Positions 43,918 through 56,091 are shown, counted from the stretch's first letter. The stretch is 64,000 nt of DNA from Lysobacter defluvii IMMIB APB-9 = DSM 18482 (GCF_000423325.1 NZ_AUHT01000012.1:1-64000); one strand, 5' to 3'. Notes: a model not told the origin generated them from the letters alone. Translations and numbers: made by a program.

Positions 43918-44625
43918 ATGAGCAATCCCGAGTTCCCCTCCCGGTCCGCGCTCGACGAGGGCAAGGCCGTTCCCGTCACCCTGCGGGGTCCGGCCGGTGC
44001 CATCGAGGCGGTGGTCGAGGGCCACGACACCGACTGCCCGCGCCGCGAGCTGGTCGCGGTGGTGTGCCATCCGCTGCCCACCGAGGGCGGCACGATGCAC
44101 AACAAGGTGGTCACCATGACCGCCCGCGCGCTGCAGCAGAGCGGCGCCACCACGGTGCGCTTCAACTTCCGCGGCGTCGGCGGGTCGGAGGGCAGCTGGG
44201 ACGAGGGCAACGGCGAGGCCGACGACGTGCGCGCGGTCTGCGCCTGGGTCCGCGAGCAGCGCCCTGGGGCGGAGCTGTGGCTGGCCGGTTTCAGCTTCGG
44301 CTCCGGCATGGCCTACAAGGTCGCCGCCGACGTGAAGCCCGGCGCCCTGATCATGATCGCCCCCCCCGCCGGGCGCTCCAGCTACGGCTTCGAGGACATC
44401 ACGCCCTTCGACGGGCCGTGGCTGGTGATCCAGGGCGAGGCCGACGAGATCGTCGACCCGCAGAAGGTCTATGACTGGGTCGACCGGCTGCCGCAGCGTC
44501 CGGAGCTGGTCCGCATCCCTGACAGCAGCCACTTCTTCCACCGCAAGCTGGTCGACCTGCGCGGCGCGGTGAAGAACGGCGTCCGTCCATGGCTGCCGCC
44601 CCCGGTGGAAGGCGCCGATGGCTGA
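43918..44625 (+). CDS. Alpha/beta hydrolase (dienelactone-hydrolase-like)
   Basis: This is a 235-residue protein of the COG2945 type: VVCHPLPTEGGTMHNKVV, RFNFRGVGGSEGSWDEG, and the nucleophile elbow AGFSFGSGMAYK (Ser about residue 124), with DSSHFFHRKL giving the His. The substrate is unknown. ATG 43918 (MSNPEF) was preferred to ATG 43909, which lies in the proposed -10 box. Its end overlaps zapE by 8 bp. Confidence 0.85.
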   Translation: MSNPEFPSRSALDEGKAVPVTLRGPAGAIEAVVEGHDTDCPRRELVAVVCHPLPTEGGTMHNKVVTMTARALQQSGATTVRFNFRGVGGSEGSWDEGNGEADDVRAVCAWVREQRPGAELWLAGFSFGSGMAYKVAADVKPGALIMIAPPAGRSSYGFEDITPFDGPWLVIQGEADEIVDPQKVYDWVDRLPQRPELVRIPDSSHFFHRKLVDLRGAVKNGVRPWLPPPVEGADG

Positions 44626-45727
44626 AGCCGCTGGTGCGGCCCTGCCGAGCCAGCGCTACGCCCGCGGGGTTGCACGCGGTGACTGGAACGACGATCCCGC
44701 ACAACACCCGCCGCTGGCCGAGCTGGACCGGCTGCACGCCGCGCTGCTCGAGCCCGACCCGCGCGGCCTGCTCGACCGCCTGCGCGGCCGCCCGCGGCCG
44801 GCGCCGAAGGGCCTGTACCTGTGGGGCGGGGTCGGCCGCGGGAAGACCTTCCTGATCGACCTGTTCCACGAGGGCCTGCCGCTCGAGGAGGGCGTGGGCA
44901 AGCGCCGCACGCACTTCCACCGCTTCATGCGCGAGGTGCACGCCCAATTGCGTGAGCACGCCGGCGAATCCGACCCGCTCAAGCGCATCGCCGCGCGCTG
45001 GCGGCAGGACCTGCGGGTGCTGGTGCTCGATGAGTTCTTCGTCGACGACATTGGCGACGCCATGCTGCTGGGGCGGCTGACCGAGCGGCTGTTCGCCGAG
45101 GGCGTGGCCCTGGTCACCACGTCCAACATCGAGCCGTCCGGGCTGTTCAAGCACGGCCTGCAGCGCGAGCGCTTCCTGCCGGCGATCGCCCAGATCGAGA
45201 AGCACTGCAAGGTGCTCTACATGGACAGCGACACCGATTACCGGCTGCGTGCGCTGACCCGCTCTCCGGTGTACCGGGCGCCGCTGGACGCCGGCTCCGA
45301 CGACTGGCTGCATGGGCGCTGGCAGGACATCACCGAAGGCAAGCCGGCGACCCCGGGGCAGCTCGAGGTGGAAGGGCGGTCGATCCCGGCGCGCGCGCTT
45401 GCGGCCGGCCACGCCTGGTTCGACTTCGCCGCCCTGTGCGAGGGCCCGCGCGCGGCCAGCGACTACATCGAGATCGCGACCGAGAACCACACGGTGCTGG
45501 TCGGCGGCGTCCCGCTCTTCGACGGGCGCAATGACGACCCGGCGCGGCGCTTCGTGCACCTGGTGGACGAGCTCTACGACCGCCAGGTCAACCTGGTCTG
45601 CACCGCCGCCGCCGAGCCGCCCGGGCTGTACCAGGGGCACCGCCTCACCGCCGCGTTCGAGCGCACCGCCTCGCGGCTGATCGAGATGCAGTCGGCCGAG
45701 TACCTGGCGCGCGAACACCGCGGCTGA
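44618..45727 (+). CDS. zapE: Cell division ATPase ZapE (AFG1-like)
   Basis: This is a 369-residue AAA-type ATPase. [20 protein letters not shown] is Walker [21 protein letters not shown]alker B, and [20 protein letters not shown] the sensor region. ZapE binds FtsZ at the division site under stress in E. coli; related AFG1 acts in mitochondria. The ATG overlaps the upstream hydrolase. Confidence 0.92.
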   Translation: MAEAAGAALPSQRYARGVARGDWNDDPAQHPPLAELDRLHAALLEPDPRGLLDRLRGRPRPAPKGLYLWGGVGRGKTFLIDLFHEGLPLEEGVGKRRTHFHRFMREVHAQLREHAGESDPLKRIAARWRQDLRVLVLDEFFVDDIGDAMLLGRLTERLFAEGVALVTTSNIEPSGLFKHGLQRERFLPAIAQIEKHCKVLYMDSDTDYRLRALTRSPVYRAPLDAGSDDWLHGRWQDITEGKPATPGQLEVEGRSIPARALAAGHAWFDFAALCEGPRAASDYIEIATENHTVLVGGVPLFDGRNDDPARRFVHLVDELYDRQVNLVCTAAAEPPGLYQGHRLTAAFERTASRLIEMQSAEYLAREHRG

Positions 45728-45746
45728 GTCGACACGCATCGTGCGG

Positions 45747-45752
45747 GATAAT
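45747..45752 (+). promoter_or_regulatory. queF: -10-like hexamer at the queF start
   Basis: GCGGGATAATGCGCGCATG: GATAAT ends 6 nt before the queF ATG, again with no ribosome site between. The transcript would begin at the start codon. Confidence 0.45.
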
Positions 45753-45758
45753 GCGCGC

Positions 45759-46568
45759 ATGTCCAGCGATCTCCCCCTCGGCCGCCAGGTCGAGTACCCG
45801 CGCGAATACGACGCCAGCCTGCTGTTCCCGATCCCGCGCGCGAACGGCCGCGACGAAATCGGGCTGGCCGGGGCCGCCCTGCCGTTCCATGGCCACGATC
45901 GCTGGCATGCCTACGAACTGGGCTGGCTGGACCTGCGCGGCAAGCCGGTGGTGGCTACCGCGACGCTGACCGTGCCGGCCACGTCGCCGCGCCTGGTCGA
46001 GTCCAAGTCGCTGAAGCTGTACCTGAACTCCTTCAACGCCAGCCGCTTCGCGGATCCGGAGGACGTGCGCGCGCGCATCGCCGCCGACCTGTCCACCTGC
46101 GCCGGGGCTCCGGTCACGGTGACGTTCGGGTTGCCGGGCTTCGATGACACTGCCGGGGGCACCTGCATCGACGGCCTGGACGTGGCGATCGACCGCTACG
46201 GTCCTCCCGATGCGACCCTGCTCTCCGCGGACGCGGCAAGCGTGGTCGAGGAGACCCTGACCAGCAACCTGCTCAAGTCGAACTGCCCGGTCACCGGCCA
46301 GCCGGACTGGGCACGCGTTTCCATCTCCTATCGCGGGCCTCGGCTCGACCGGGAAGCACTGCTGCGCTACCTGGTGTCCTTCCGCGACCACTGCGAGTTC
46401 CACGAGCAGTGCGTGGAGCGGATCTTCCTCGACCTGGTGCGTGTCGCCGCTCCCGAGTGGCTGTCCGTGGAGGCGCGCTACACCCGGCGCGGCGGCCTGG
46501 ACATCAACCCGTGGCGCGCGAGCCCGGGTGTCCCGCCACCCGCGGCGGGCCGCGACCTGCGCCAGTAG
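45759..46568 (+). CDS. queF: NADPH-dependent preQ0 reductase QueF
   Basis: This is a 269-residue enzyme of the long (bimodular) QueF type. It reduces the nitrile of preQ0 to preQ1 for queuosine in t[17 protein letters not shown] is the family QueF motif, [15 protein letters not shown] holds the catalytic Cys, and [13 protein letters not shown] the substrate Glu. ATG 45759 was chosen; an upstream ATG adds six residues but would lie on the -10 box. Confidence 0.95.
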   Translation: MSSDLPLGRQVEYPREYDASLLFPIPRANGRDEIGLAGAALPFHGHDRWHAYELGWLDLRGKPVVATATLTVPATSPRLVESKSLKLYLNSFNASRFADPEDVRARIAADLSTCAGAPVTVTFGLPGFDDTAGGTCIDGLDVAIDRYGPPDATLLSADAASVVEETLTSNLLKSNCPVTGQPDWARVSISYRGPRLDREALLRYLVSFRDHCEFHEQCVERIFLDLVRVAAPEWLSVEARYTRRGGLDINPWRASPGVPPPAAGRDLRQ

Positions 46569-46647
46569 CCGGTTTCACCGCGGCACGATCCGTTCTTAAC
46601 AATCGCGCTGCCATGGTGTGCCGAAGCCGCCATGGCAGGAGGAACGG

Positions 46648-46974
46648 ATGACCGGCAACCGCGACCGCAGGCCCGACTTTTCGGGCGTTGCATCGACTGT
46701 GGACAGCAGTGCCGCACCTGCCGCGGAAGGAAAGGCCGATTTCTCCGGCGTGCGCAGCAGCACCGACAGCACCGCCGGGCAGGTGGGTGATCCCGCGACC
46801 CAGACCTACGTGGTGGAGCGCGGCGACACCCTGTCCCACATCGCCCAGCGGTTCTACGGCAAGGCCAGCGGCTGGCACGAGATCTTCGAGGCCAACCGCG
46901 ACCAGCTCGACGACCCGGACCGGATCCAGCCGGGGCAGGTGCTCAGGATCCCCCAGATCAGCCCGGAGCGCTGA
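46648..46974 (+). CDS. LysM-domain protein
   Basis: This is a 108-residue protein. The C-terminal half is a LysM peptidoglycan-binding module: TYVVERGDTLSHIAQRFYG and RIQPGQVLRIPQ (YgaU-like). The N-terminal half repeats a short motif, PDFSGVASTVDSSA and ADFSGVRSSTDSTA. There is no signal peptide, as in YgaU. The ribosome site AGGAGG lies 6 nt before the ATG, right behind an inverted repeat (46609-46637). Confidence 0.85.
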   Translation: MTGNRDRRPDFSGVASTVDSSAAPAAEGKADFSGVRSSTDSTAGQVGDPATQTYVVERGDTLSHIAQRFYGKASGWHEIFEANRDQLDDPDRIQPGQVLRIPQISPER

Positions 46975-47005
46975 ACGCGCCCACCGTTTCCACCAGGAGC
47001 CTCCG

Positions 47006-47515
47006 ATGACGTACAAGCCCATGCACCTCGCCCTGGCCGCAGCCGTGGTCGCCGTCGCTCTGGCCGGCTGCAACCGCGAGGCGGAGCGCACCGACGCGGG
47101 CGAGCTGTCCCAGGCACCGGCCGCCCCGGCGACCACGCCGGCACCGGCGGGGACCATGCCGCCGCCGGCAACCACCGCCCCGGAAACCGCAGTCAACGTC
47201 ACCTCGGTGACCCTGGGCACCGAGGCCGGTGCCGACCGCTCGATCGCCAACCCGACCACCACCTTCGGTGCCGACGATCCGGTCGTGGTGTCAGTGCAGA
47301 CCGACGGCGCCGCCAGCAACGTGGAGATCGGCGCCAGGCTGATCTACCAGGACGGCCAGGTCGCTGGCGAGGAGCGCCAGGCGCTCAACACCACCGGCCA
47401 GGAGACCACCAACATCACCTTCGACAACGCCAGTGCCTGGCCTGCCGGAACCTACACGGTGGAGGTGATGGTCGACGGCGTGCGCGCCGATTCGACCAGC
47501 TTCACCGTGCAGTAA
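47006..47515 (+). CDS. Lipoprotein of unknown function
   Basis: This is a 169-residue lipoprotein (signal peptide ending LAGC, Cys 18), then an Ala/Pro/Thr linker of about 45 residues and a beta-sandwich-like domain (VNVTSVTLGTEAG, VVVSVQTDGAASNV, GTYTVEVMVDGVRADSTSF). It lies 31 bp after the LysM gene with ribosome site AGGAG, so the two probably form a unit ending at the terminator 47547-47576. An envelope role is likely. Confidence 0.7.
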   Translation: MTYKPMHLALAAAVVAVALAGCNREAERTDAGELSQAPAAPATTPAPAGTMPPPATTAPETAVNVTSVTLGTEAGADRSIANPTTTFGADDPVVVSVQTDGAASNVEIGARLIYQDGQVAGEERQALNTTGQETTNITFDNASAWPAGTYTVEVMVDGVRADSTSFTVQ

Positions 47516-47546
47516 CCCTCTCTCTCCCGCCCTGAGCGGGCAAGCT

Positions 47547-47576
47547 GGGCGCGGGTGGGTCCGCGCCCTCTTTTTT
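47547..47576 (+). terminator. Rho-independent terminator
   Basis: GGGCGCGG (47547-47554) pairs with CCGCGCCC (47561-47568), loop GTGGGT, followed by TCTTTTTT. It ends the LysM-lipoprotein unit. Confidence 0.88.
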
Positions 47577-47584
47577 CCGGCCAC

Positions 47585-48691
47585 ATGTTCCTCCGCATGC
47601 AGACAATGACTGCCGTGCTGCTGGCCGTGTCGTTCGCCACGGCGGCCGCGCCGGCGATGGCGCAGGCGGAGCCCGCCGCGCGGGAGCCGTTCCTCGATGT
47701 GGGCGGGGCGGTGCGCTTCAGTTACGGATGGACGGACTTCGGCCCCGACACCGACGTGGAGCTCGAGTTGGTGCGGGTGGACCTGTCCTGCGGGGCCGGG
47801 CGGATCACCTGTTCGCTGCAGCACCGCTGGTACGACGGGTTCGACACCCTGCAGCACGCCTGGGTTGGCTGGGAGCCGGACGATTCGCAGCGGATCCGCG
47901 CAGGAGTGCAGCAGGTGCCGTTCGGCCTGCTTCCGGTCGCGTCGCACAGCTTCTGGTTCGGGTCGGGCTACTACCTCGGGCTGGAGGACGACTACGACCT
48001 GGGCGTCGCCTGGAAGCGCGAACGGGACGGATGGCGCCATGACCTGGCGGTGTTCGTGTCCGACGAGTATGGGACCGGGCGCAGGCACGAGCGCTACTCC
48101 TTCGACGTGGCCACGGTCGAGGCGCACCCCTACCGGGAGCGCGAGCGCGTGGTCGGGCGCATCGGAAGGACGCTGGACCACGGCGAGTGGACGCTCGACC
48201 TGGGCGCCTCGGCCTCCCTGGGGCGGATCGAGCGACGACCCGACGGCCGGCACTTCGACCACCACGCCGGCGCGCTGCACGCGATGGCCACCCGCGGGCC
48301 GCTGGAACTGCAGGCACAGTGGATCCGCTACCGCTACGACGTGCCGGGCAACCGGATCGCGCTGTCCGCGTTCGGTGCGCCGTTCGAGGTCGCGGCCGAG
48401 GCGGACGTCTTCACCGGCAACGTCGCCTGGACCTTCGAGCCGGCCGGCTGGTTCGACTCGATCACCTGTTACAACGATGCCAGCAGCACCCGCGTGCACG
48501 GGACCAGGCTGGCGGACTCGATCCAGAACGTCACCGGCTGCAGCTTTTCCCGCGGACCGATGGTGGCCTACCTGGACTGGATCGCCGGCCGCAACATGTG
48601 GTTCGCCGGGGGTCCGGGCATCGGCATCGTCGACGAGGCCAACGCCGGCTGGCATTCGCGGCTGAACCTCAACGTCGGCTTCTACTTCTGA
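47585..48691 (+). CDS. Porin-like outer-membrane beta-barrel protein
   Basis: This is a 368-residue protein with a signal peptide (cleavage after PAMA, about residue 30) and a body of alternating amphipathic strands rich in Tyr, Trp and Asp. It ends in LNLNVGFYF, a C-terminal Phe as recognised by the Bam machinery. RIRAGVQQVPFGLLPVASHS resembles the constriction segment of porins of the phosphate/sugar type, but the specificity is unknown. Starts at ATG 47585 or 47600 are both possible. Confidence 0.72.
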   Translation: MFLRMQTMTAVLLAVSFATAAAPAMAQAEPAAREPFLDVGGAVRFSYGWTDFGPDTDVELELVRVDLSCGAGRITCSLQHRWYDGFDTLQHAWVGWEPDDSQRIRAGVQQVPFGLLPVASHSFWFGSGYYLGLEDDYDLGVAWKRERDGWRHDLAVFVSDEYGTGRRHERYSFDVATVEAHPYRERERVVGRIGRTLDHGEWTLDLGASASLGRIERRPDGRHFDHHAGALHAMATRGPLELQAQWIRYRYDVPGNRIALSAFGAPFEVAAEADVFTGNVAWTFEPAGWFDSITCYNDASSTRVHGTRLADSIQNVTGCSFSRGPMVAYLDWIAGRNMWFAGGPGIGIVDEANAGWHSRLNLNVGFYF

Positions 48692-48739
48692 CCACGAGGG
48701 CCACGTACCATGGAGCCCCCGCCAGGCCAGGAGCGTCCC

Positions 48740-49468
48740 ATGGCTGCCCAGACCCCCCAGACCCACCTGGACGATGCCGCCATCGAGCGTCTCGCCGACC
48801 TGCTCGACCAGCGCGCGGTGCCGCACCGCGGCTTCAACCTGGAGGCGCTGGACGGATACCTGTCGGCACTGGCGGTAAGCCCGGGTGAGCCGATGCCGAT
48901 GGAGGAGTGGGAACCCGCCGTCTGGGGCACGCCGCCCCGCTGGGACGATGCCGAAGAGCGCGCGTCGATCGAGCGCCTGCTGCAGGCCCACCACTCGATG
49001 GCGACGGCCCGGGTCCGCCACGACGGCGACAGCCTGCCCGACCACCTCGCGCCCTTGCTGTGGCTGCCCACCGACGAGGAAGCCGAGGCGGAGGAGAACC
49101 TGGACGAGCTCGACGTCGGCCGCGACTGGGCGCTGGGCTTCTTCACCGCCGTCGAGCTGCGCGAGATGGAGTGGGAGCAGTGGCTGGATGACCACGACTG
49201 GATCGACCACGCCTTCGAACTGCTCGACCGGCTCGCCAGCGGCGAGGTGATGGCCGAGGATCCAACGGCCGACGGCACGCCGCTGGCCTACAGGGACCGG
49301 CTGGAGATCATCGCCGGGCTGCCGGACATCCTCGCCGACCTCAACCACCACCGCGTGCAGGCGATGACGCCGCGCGAGCCGGTGCGCCGCGAGGAGGCAC
49401 CGGGCCGTAACGACCCGTGCACCTGCGGCAGCGGAAAGAAGTACAAGAAGTGCTGCGGGGCTGACTGA
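48740..49468 (+). CDS. UPF0149 (YecA/YgfB) family protein with a SEC-C zinc motif
   Basis: This is a 242-residue protein. [16 protein letters not shown] and [20 protein letters not shown] belong to the all-helical UPF0149 domain; the C-terminus [18 protein letters not shown] is the SEC-C motif (Cx1Cx8CC/H type) that binds zinc and in SecA contacts SecB. The function of the family is not settled. ATG 48740 lies behind AGGAG. Confidence 0.85.
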   Translation: MAAQTPQTHLDDAAIERLADLLDQRAVPHRGFNLEALDGYLSALAVSPGEPMPMEEWEPAVWGTPPRWDDAEERASIERLLQAHHSMATARVRHDGDSLPDHLAPLLWLPTDEEAEAEENLDELDVGRDWALGFFTAVELREMEWEQWLDDHDWIDHAFELLDRLASGEVMAEDPTADGTPLAYRDRLEIIAGLPDILADLNHHRVQAMTPREPVRREEAPGRNDPCTCGSGKKYKKCCGAD

Positions 49469-49491
49469 ACGCGACCCGCGAACGCCGCGCC

Positions 49492-49884
49492 ATGCCCGAA
49501 CACCCTTGCCTGTCCTGCGGCGCCTGCTGCGCCCACTTCCGCGTCGCCTTCCACTGGTCCGAGACCGAGCCGTTCATGGGCGGGGCCACACCGGCGTCGC
49601 TGACCGAGAAGCTCGATCCTCACCGGGTGGCGATGCGTGGCACCCGCGGTGGCCACGCGCCGCGCTGCGTGTCGCTGCAGGGCGAGGTTGGCGTCGCGGC
49701 AAACTGTGGCATCTATGAGCTGCGCCCCTCGCCCTGCCGCGAGCTGCAGCCGGCGTGGGAAAACGGGGAGCCGAGCCCGCAATGCGATCGCGCCCGCGCC
49801 GCCCACGGGCTGCCGGCGCTGACGCCGGAGACCTGGAACGATCCGCACGGGCCTGGCTGGTCGCCGCTGCCGCGCAGCGCCTGA
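49492..49884 (+). CDS. YkgJ-family cysteine cluster protein
   Basis: This is a 130-residue protein. CLSCGACCAHFRVAF is the CxxCxxCC motif of the YkgJ family, and further Cys residues in RCVSLQG, CGIYELRPSPCREL and QCDRAR complete the cluster-ligand set. A metal cluster is likely; function unknown. It follows the SEC-C protein by 23 bp on the same strand. Confidence 0.87.
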   Translation: MPEHPCLSCGACCAHFRVAFHWSETEPFMGGATPASLTEKLDPHRVAMRGTRGGHAPRCVSLQGEVGVAANCGIYELRPSPCRELQPAWENGEPSPQCDRARAAHGLPALTPETWNDPHGPGWSPLPRSA

Positions 49885-49937
49885 CGCCGTCAGGACCGGG
49901 GCGCTAGGATCGGCGGACCGCCCCGGGGAACCCGACC

Positions 49938-51248
49938 ATGCGCCAGCTGCTCCTGCCCGTCCTGCTCGCCAGCCTGCTCACGCCCGTTGCCGCGACCGCA
50001 CAGGACGCATCCGGACGTCCCGAGGTCGGCGCCGCCGCCGAGCGCCTTCGCGAGGAGGTGGTCGCGCTACGCCGCCACTTCCACCAGTTCCCCGAGCTTT
50101 CCAACCGCGAGGTGGAGACCTCGGCGAAGGTGGCCGAACACCTGCGCGCGCTGGGCCTGGAACCCCGCACCGGCATCGCACACCACGGCGTGGTCGCGAT
50201 CATCAAGGGCGGCCGTCCGGGCCCGCGCGTCGCACTGCGCGCCGACATGGACGCGCTGCCGGTAACCGAGCGCACCGGCCTGCCCTTCGCTTCCGAGGTG
50301 ACCACCACCTTCAACGGCCAGGAGACCGGCGTGATGCACGCCTGCGGGCATGACGCGCACACCGCGATCCTGCTCGGCGTCGCCGACGCGCTGGTGGCGA
50401 TGCGCGACGAGCTGCCGGGCGAGGTGATGCTGGTGTTCCAGCCCGCCGAGGAGGGCGCGCCCCCGGGCGAGGAGGGCGGCGCCTCATTGATGCTGGAGGA
50501 GGGCCTGTTCGCCGACTTCAGGCCGGAGGCGATGTTCGGCCTGCACGTGTTCTCCTCGCTACCGGTCGGCACCATCGCGGTGCGCGGCGGACCGCTGATG
50601 GCGGCGTCCGACCGCTTCACCATCACCGTGCAGGGGCGCCAGACCCACGGCTCGCGCCCCTGGGGCGGGGTGGACCCGATCGTCGCCGCTGCCGACCTGG
50701 TCGGCAGCGCGCAGACCGTGGTCAGCCGCCGCAGCGACCTGGCCCACCAGCCGGCGGTGGTCAGCTTCGGCGAGTTCCACGGCGGCATCCGCTACAACAT
50801 CATCCCCGACCAGGTGGAGATGGCCGGCACCATCCGCACCTTCGACGAGGGCATGCGCTCGAAGATCCACGCCGACCTGGACAACGTCGCCCGCCACGTC
50901 GCCGCCGCCCACGGCGCCACCGTCACCACCGAGATCCCGGCGGGGACGGGCAACCCGGTGACGGTCAACGACCCGGACCTGACTGCACGCATGCTGCCGA
51001 GCCTGCGCGCGGCCGCGGGGGTGGAAAACGTCATCGAGCCGCCGCTGCAGATGGGCGCGGAGGACTTCGCCTATTACGCGCGCGAGGTGCCGTCGATGTT
51101 CTTCTTCGTGGGTGCGACGTCCGAGGGCATCGACCCGGCCACCGCCCCCAGCAACCACTCGCCCGAGTTCCTGCTCGACGAGGCCTCGCTCGACGTGGGG
51201 CTGCGGGCGATGCTGCAGGTCACGCTGGATTACCTCGAAGGGCACTAG
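49938..51248 (+). CDS. Secreted M20-family amidohydrolase
   Basis: This is a 436-residue enzyme with a signal peptide (MRQLLLPVLLASLLTPVAAT). RADMDALPVTE and MHACGHDAHTAILLG carry the metal ligands of the M20D (carboxypeptidase Ss1/hippurate hydrolase-like) group, EEGAPPGEEGGA the catalytic Glu pair, and MGAEDFAYYAREVPSMFFF the C-terminal ligand region. It should hydrolyse N-acyl amino acids or amides in the periplasm. TAGGAT (49904-49909) may be its -10. Confidence 0.88.
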   Translation: MRQLLLPVLLASLLTPVAATAQDASGRPEVGAAAERLREEVVALRRHFHQFPELSNREVETSAKVAEHLRALGLEPRTGIAHHGVVAIIKGGRPGPRVALRADMDALPVTERTGLPFASEVTTTFNGQETGVMHACGHDAHTAILLGVADALVAMRDELPGEVMLVFQPAEEGAPPGEEGGASLMLEEGLFADFRPEAMFGLHVFSSLPVGTIAVRGGPLMAASDRFTITVQGRQTHGSRPWGGVDPIVAAADLVGSAQTVVSRRSDLAHQPAVVSFGEFHGGIRYNIIPDQVEMAGTIRTFDEGMRSKIHADLDNVARHVAAAHGATVTTEIPAGTGNPVTVNDPDLTARMLPSLRAAAGVENVIEPPLQMGAEDFAYYAREVPSMFFFVGATSEGIDPATAPSNHSPEFLLDEASLDVGLRAMLQVTLDYLEGH

Positions 51249-51257
51249 GATCCCGCG

Positions 51258-51308
51258 CCAGGAGGACGACCTCCCCCGCGACGGGAAGCACGACCGGGAC
51301 GGCCCGGC
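51258..51308 (+). promoter_or_regulatory. Guanidine-II (mini-ykkC) riboswitch
   Basis: Two hairpins carry ACGR loops: GGAGG-ACGA-CCTCC (51261-51274) and CCGGG-ACGG-CCCGG (51294-51307), joined by 19 nt. Twin stems with ACGR tetraloops define the guanidine-II class, which controls sugE-type guanidinium exporters. The second hairpin ends 9 nt before the GAGGAGGG ribosome site of sugE. TAGGAT at 51246-51251, spanning the stop of the upstream gene, would start the RNA right at 51258. Confidence 0.9.
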
Positions 51309-51328
51309 CCCAACACGAGGAGGGCCGC

Positions 51329-51643
51329 ATGGCCTGGATTTCCCTTTTCATCGCCGGACTGTTCGAAGTGGTCTGGGCGTTCTCGATGAAGCAGTCGGCC
51401 GGGTTCACCAAGCTCGGCCCGACCGTGGTGACGATCGTCGCGATGATCGTGAGCTTCGTGCTGCTGGCCTGGTCGATGCGCACGCTGCCGCTGGGCACGG
51501 CCTACACGGTGTGGACCGGCATCGGCGCAGTGGGCGCGTTCGTGGTCGGCGCTGCCATGCTCGGCGAACCGCTCACGCCGATGCGGGTGGCCGCCGCGGT
51601 GCTGATCGTGTCCGGGCTGGTGTTGATGAAGCTGTCGTCCTGA
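51329..51643 (+). CDS. sugE: Guanidinium/quaternary ammonium exporter SugE (Gdx)
   Basis: This is a 104-residue SMR-family protein with four helices. MAWISLFIAGLFEVVWAFSM holds the essential membrane Glu in helix 1, and LPLGTAYTVWTGIGAVGAF the conserved helix-3 motif. The Gdx subtype exports guanidinium in exchange for protons. Control by the guanidine-II riboswitch just upstream supports the guanidinium role over general drug export. Confidence 0.95.
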   Translation: MAWISLFIAGLFEVVWAFSMKQSAGFTKLGPTVVTIVAMIVSFVLLAWSMRTLPLGTAYTVWTGIGAVGAFVVGAAMLGEPLTPMRVAAAVLIVSGLVLMKLSS

Positions 51644-51662
51644 GCGCCGCAGGTGCGCGACC

Positions 51663-52079
51663 CTAGCGCCCCCGCACCTGCGCCAGGCGCCAGCCGAGCC
51701 AGGCGGCCGGTCCGTAGGCCAGCACCAGGTCGGCGGCGATGAACCACGCCGGGGCGGGCAGCATCACCGAGGCGGCGATCCCGCCGGCAAGGAAGAACGC
51801 TCCGACCAGCACCGCCGGCAGCGCGCGCCGGCCCGGGTACAGGCGCGTCCCGAGCCAGGCACCGGCCAACGTGCCCACAAGGTGCGCCAGGAACGGGAAG
51901 ACGAAGTGCCGGGCACCGAACAGGTGCATCGAGGCCGCGAGCCCCTCCGTGGTGCTGGTGTCGCTGCCCGCCGGCGGCGCGATGACCTGGCCCCCGATGC
52001 CGAGCACCGCCATGTTGACGAGGCTGCCGGCGACGAGGCCGGCCACTACCGCGAGGATCTTCCGACCAAGCCCGTTCAT
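51663..52079 (-). CDS. Small membrane protein of unknown function
   Basis: This is a 138-residue protein with four hydrophobic helices (about residues 7-27, 58-78, 86-105 and 110-130). A polar loop after helix 1 (PPAGSDTSTTEGLAASMHLF) suggests a periplasmic segment. This architecture is common in uncharacterised inner-membrane proteins of Xanthomonadaceae. It is convergent with sugE. Confidence 0.65.
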   Translation of the reverse strand: MNGLGRKILAVVAGLVAGSLVNMAVLGIGGQVIAPPAGSDTSTTEGLAASMHLFGARHFVFPFLAHLVGTLAGAWLGTRLYPGRRALPAVLVGAFFLAGGIAASVMLPAPAWFIAADLVLAYGPAAWLGWRLAQVRGR

Positions 52080-52134
52080 GCCGCCGCCCTCTGGACAGGA
52101 AGCGCCAATGTAGCGCCGTTCCGGCGGGCTCCGC

Positions 52135-52473
52135 CTACAGCAGCCTGGTGCCCAGCGGAACCTCGCGATCGGGCACGCACAAGGCCACCCTTCCTTCCCC
52201 GTCGTCGAAGCCGGTGACCAGGCATTCCGACATCAGCGGACCGATCTGCTTCCGCGGGAAATTCACGACCCCCACCACCTGCCGTCCGACCAGCTCCTCC
52301 GCCGAGTAGAGGGCCGTGACCTGCGCGCTGGATTTGCGCACGCCGATGTCGGGTCCGAAGTCGACGTGCAGGATGTACGCAGGCTTGCGGGCCTGGGGAA
52401 ACGGCTCGGCGCGGCTGATCCGGCCGACGCGCAGCTCGACCTTGCTGAAGTCTTCCCAGCCGATTTCCTGCAT
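52135..52473 (-). CDS. CsaA/YgjH-like tRNA-binding domain protein
   Basis: This is a 112-residue protein made of one tRNA-binding OB-fold: FSKVELRVGRISRAEPFPQA, YILHVDFGPDIGVRKSSAQV and VVNFPRKQIGPLMSECLVTG. It matches the small CsaA-type export chaperone/tRNA-binding family in length and motifs. It is followed on the - strand by nothing close. The gene upstream (52476-52769) ends 2 bp before its ATG. Confidence 0.88.
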   Translation of the reverse strand: MQEIGWEDFSKVELRVGRISRAEPFPQARKPAYILHVDFGPDIGVRKSSAQVTALYSAEELVGRQVVGVVNFPRKQIGPLMSECLVTGFDDGEGRVALCVPDREVPLGTRLL

Positions 52474-52475
52474 GT

Positions 52476-55103
<2,628 letters not shown>

Positions 55104-55109
55104 TCCCGC

Positions 55110-56057
55110 TCAGGGGGCAGGGCGGTGGCGGCGTTGCTGCAGCCACCGCTCGGCTTCCCCGCGCAGTTCCGGCCGCGCCGGACTGAAGTGCGGCATCAGC
55201 AGGCGGACCCAGGCTTCCTGGGCCCGCCGGGCTTCCCGGGGGCAGTACACCGCCCTGGACTCGGGCAGGTCGCCATCGGCGACGATGGAGGCGAACCGCT
55301 CGGGGTCCGAGCCGTACAGCAGGCACTGCAGGTTGAAGTAGCGCTGCAGGCCCAGCGAATGGGTGTCAGCGTAGGTGTCCAGGGACAGTCCCTGCACCTC
55401 CTCGCCCGCCCGGGTGAGGAACCAGTGCGCCGCCATCCGCAGGCTCTCCGCGGCCTGCCGGCGCGACTCGCCCTCCTCGCCGATGTACTGCATCAGCGTG
55501 GTCGCGAACTGGTCGACGGCGTCTTCCTGGCGCCCGGTCACCGGAAGGTCCAGCAGGTCGATCAACGCATGGCCGGTCTCGTGCGATGCGATGAAGCGCA
55601 GGTTGGCCCAGACGTAGTCCTCCGCCTCCTCCACCGCGTCCACGCCGCTGATGCCGAGCACGCGGGCGCGCTCCGCCCCCTGTGCGTAGAGCACGTGCAG
55701 CATCTCGTAGCACAGCACCACGTGCGCGCGGCCGGGATCGTAGAACGCGTCGGCCTGGCCGCACTCGGCGGCGAGGAAGGTCAGCGGCTGCGGCAGTGCC
55801 AGGACACCATCGAGCCAGCGCAGCTCGGGGATCCGGCGCAGCAGGTCGAGCGACTCCACCCGTTCGTGCACCTCCAGCAGCGCGTCGGAGCGCGGCTCGA
55901 GGTAGGCGTAGCGGAAGCCGCCCGCCCCAACGCCCGGCCCGCTGTCCGCCGCAATGGAGGGCGCTCCCGCCGCCACGAGGGGTGCCAGCAGGAACAGACC
56001 GGCCACCCGCCAGCCGGCGGCCGGTCCAAATCGCGTGGTTCGCGGACGGATCCCCAT
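55110..56057 (-). CDS. DUF4344-type secreted metallopeptidase-like protein
   Basis: This is a 315-residue protein with an N-terminal signal/anchor ([18 protein letters not shown]). It contains [20 protein letters not shown], a zinc-type HExxH (HETGH), followed by [13 protein letters not shown] [13 protein letters not shown] whose Glu/Asp could complete the site. CYEMLHVLY upstream is also conserved in the family. Envelope location is likely; substrate unknown. It is convergent with icd, 6 bp apart. Confidence 0.8.
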   Translation of the reverse strand: MGIRPRTTRFGPAAGWRVAGLFLLAPLVAAGAPSIAADSGPGVGAGGFRYAYLEPRSDALLEVHERVESLDLLRRIPELRWLDGVLALPQPLTFLAAECGQADAFYDPGRAHVVLCYEMLHVLYAQGAERARVLGISGVDAVEEAEDYVWANLRFIASHETGHALIDLLDLPVTGRQEDAVDQFATTLMQYIGEEGESRRQAAESLRMAAHWFLTRAGEEVQGLSLDTYADTHSLGLQRYFNLQCLLYGSDPERFASIVADGDLPESRAVYCPREARRAQEAWVRLLMPHFSPARPELRGEAERWLQQRRHRPAP

Positions 56058-56091
56058 GCGCGCATGGTACGCGCCCGGTCCCTCGCGGCGC

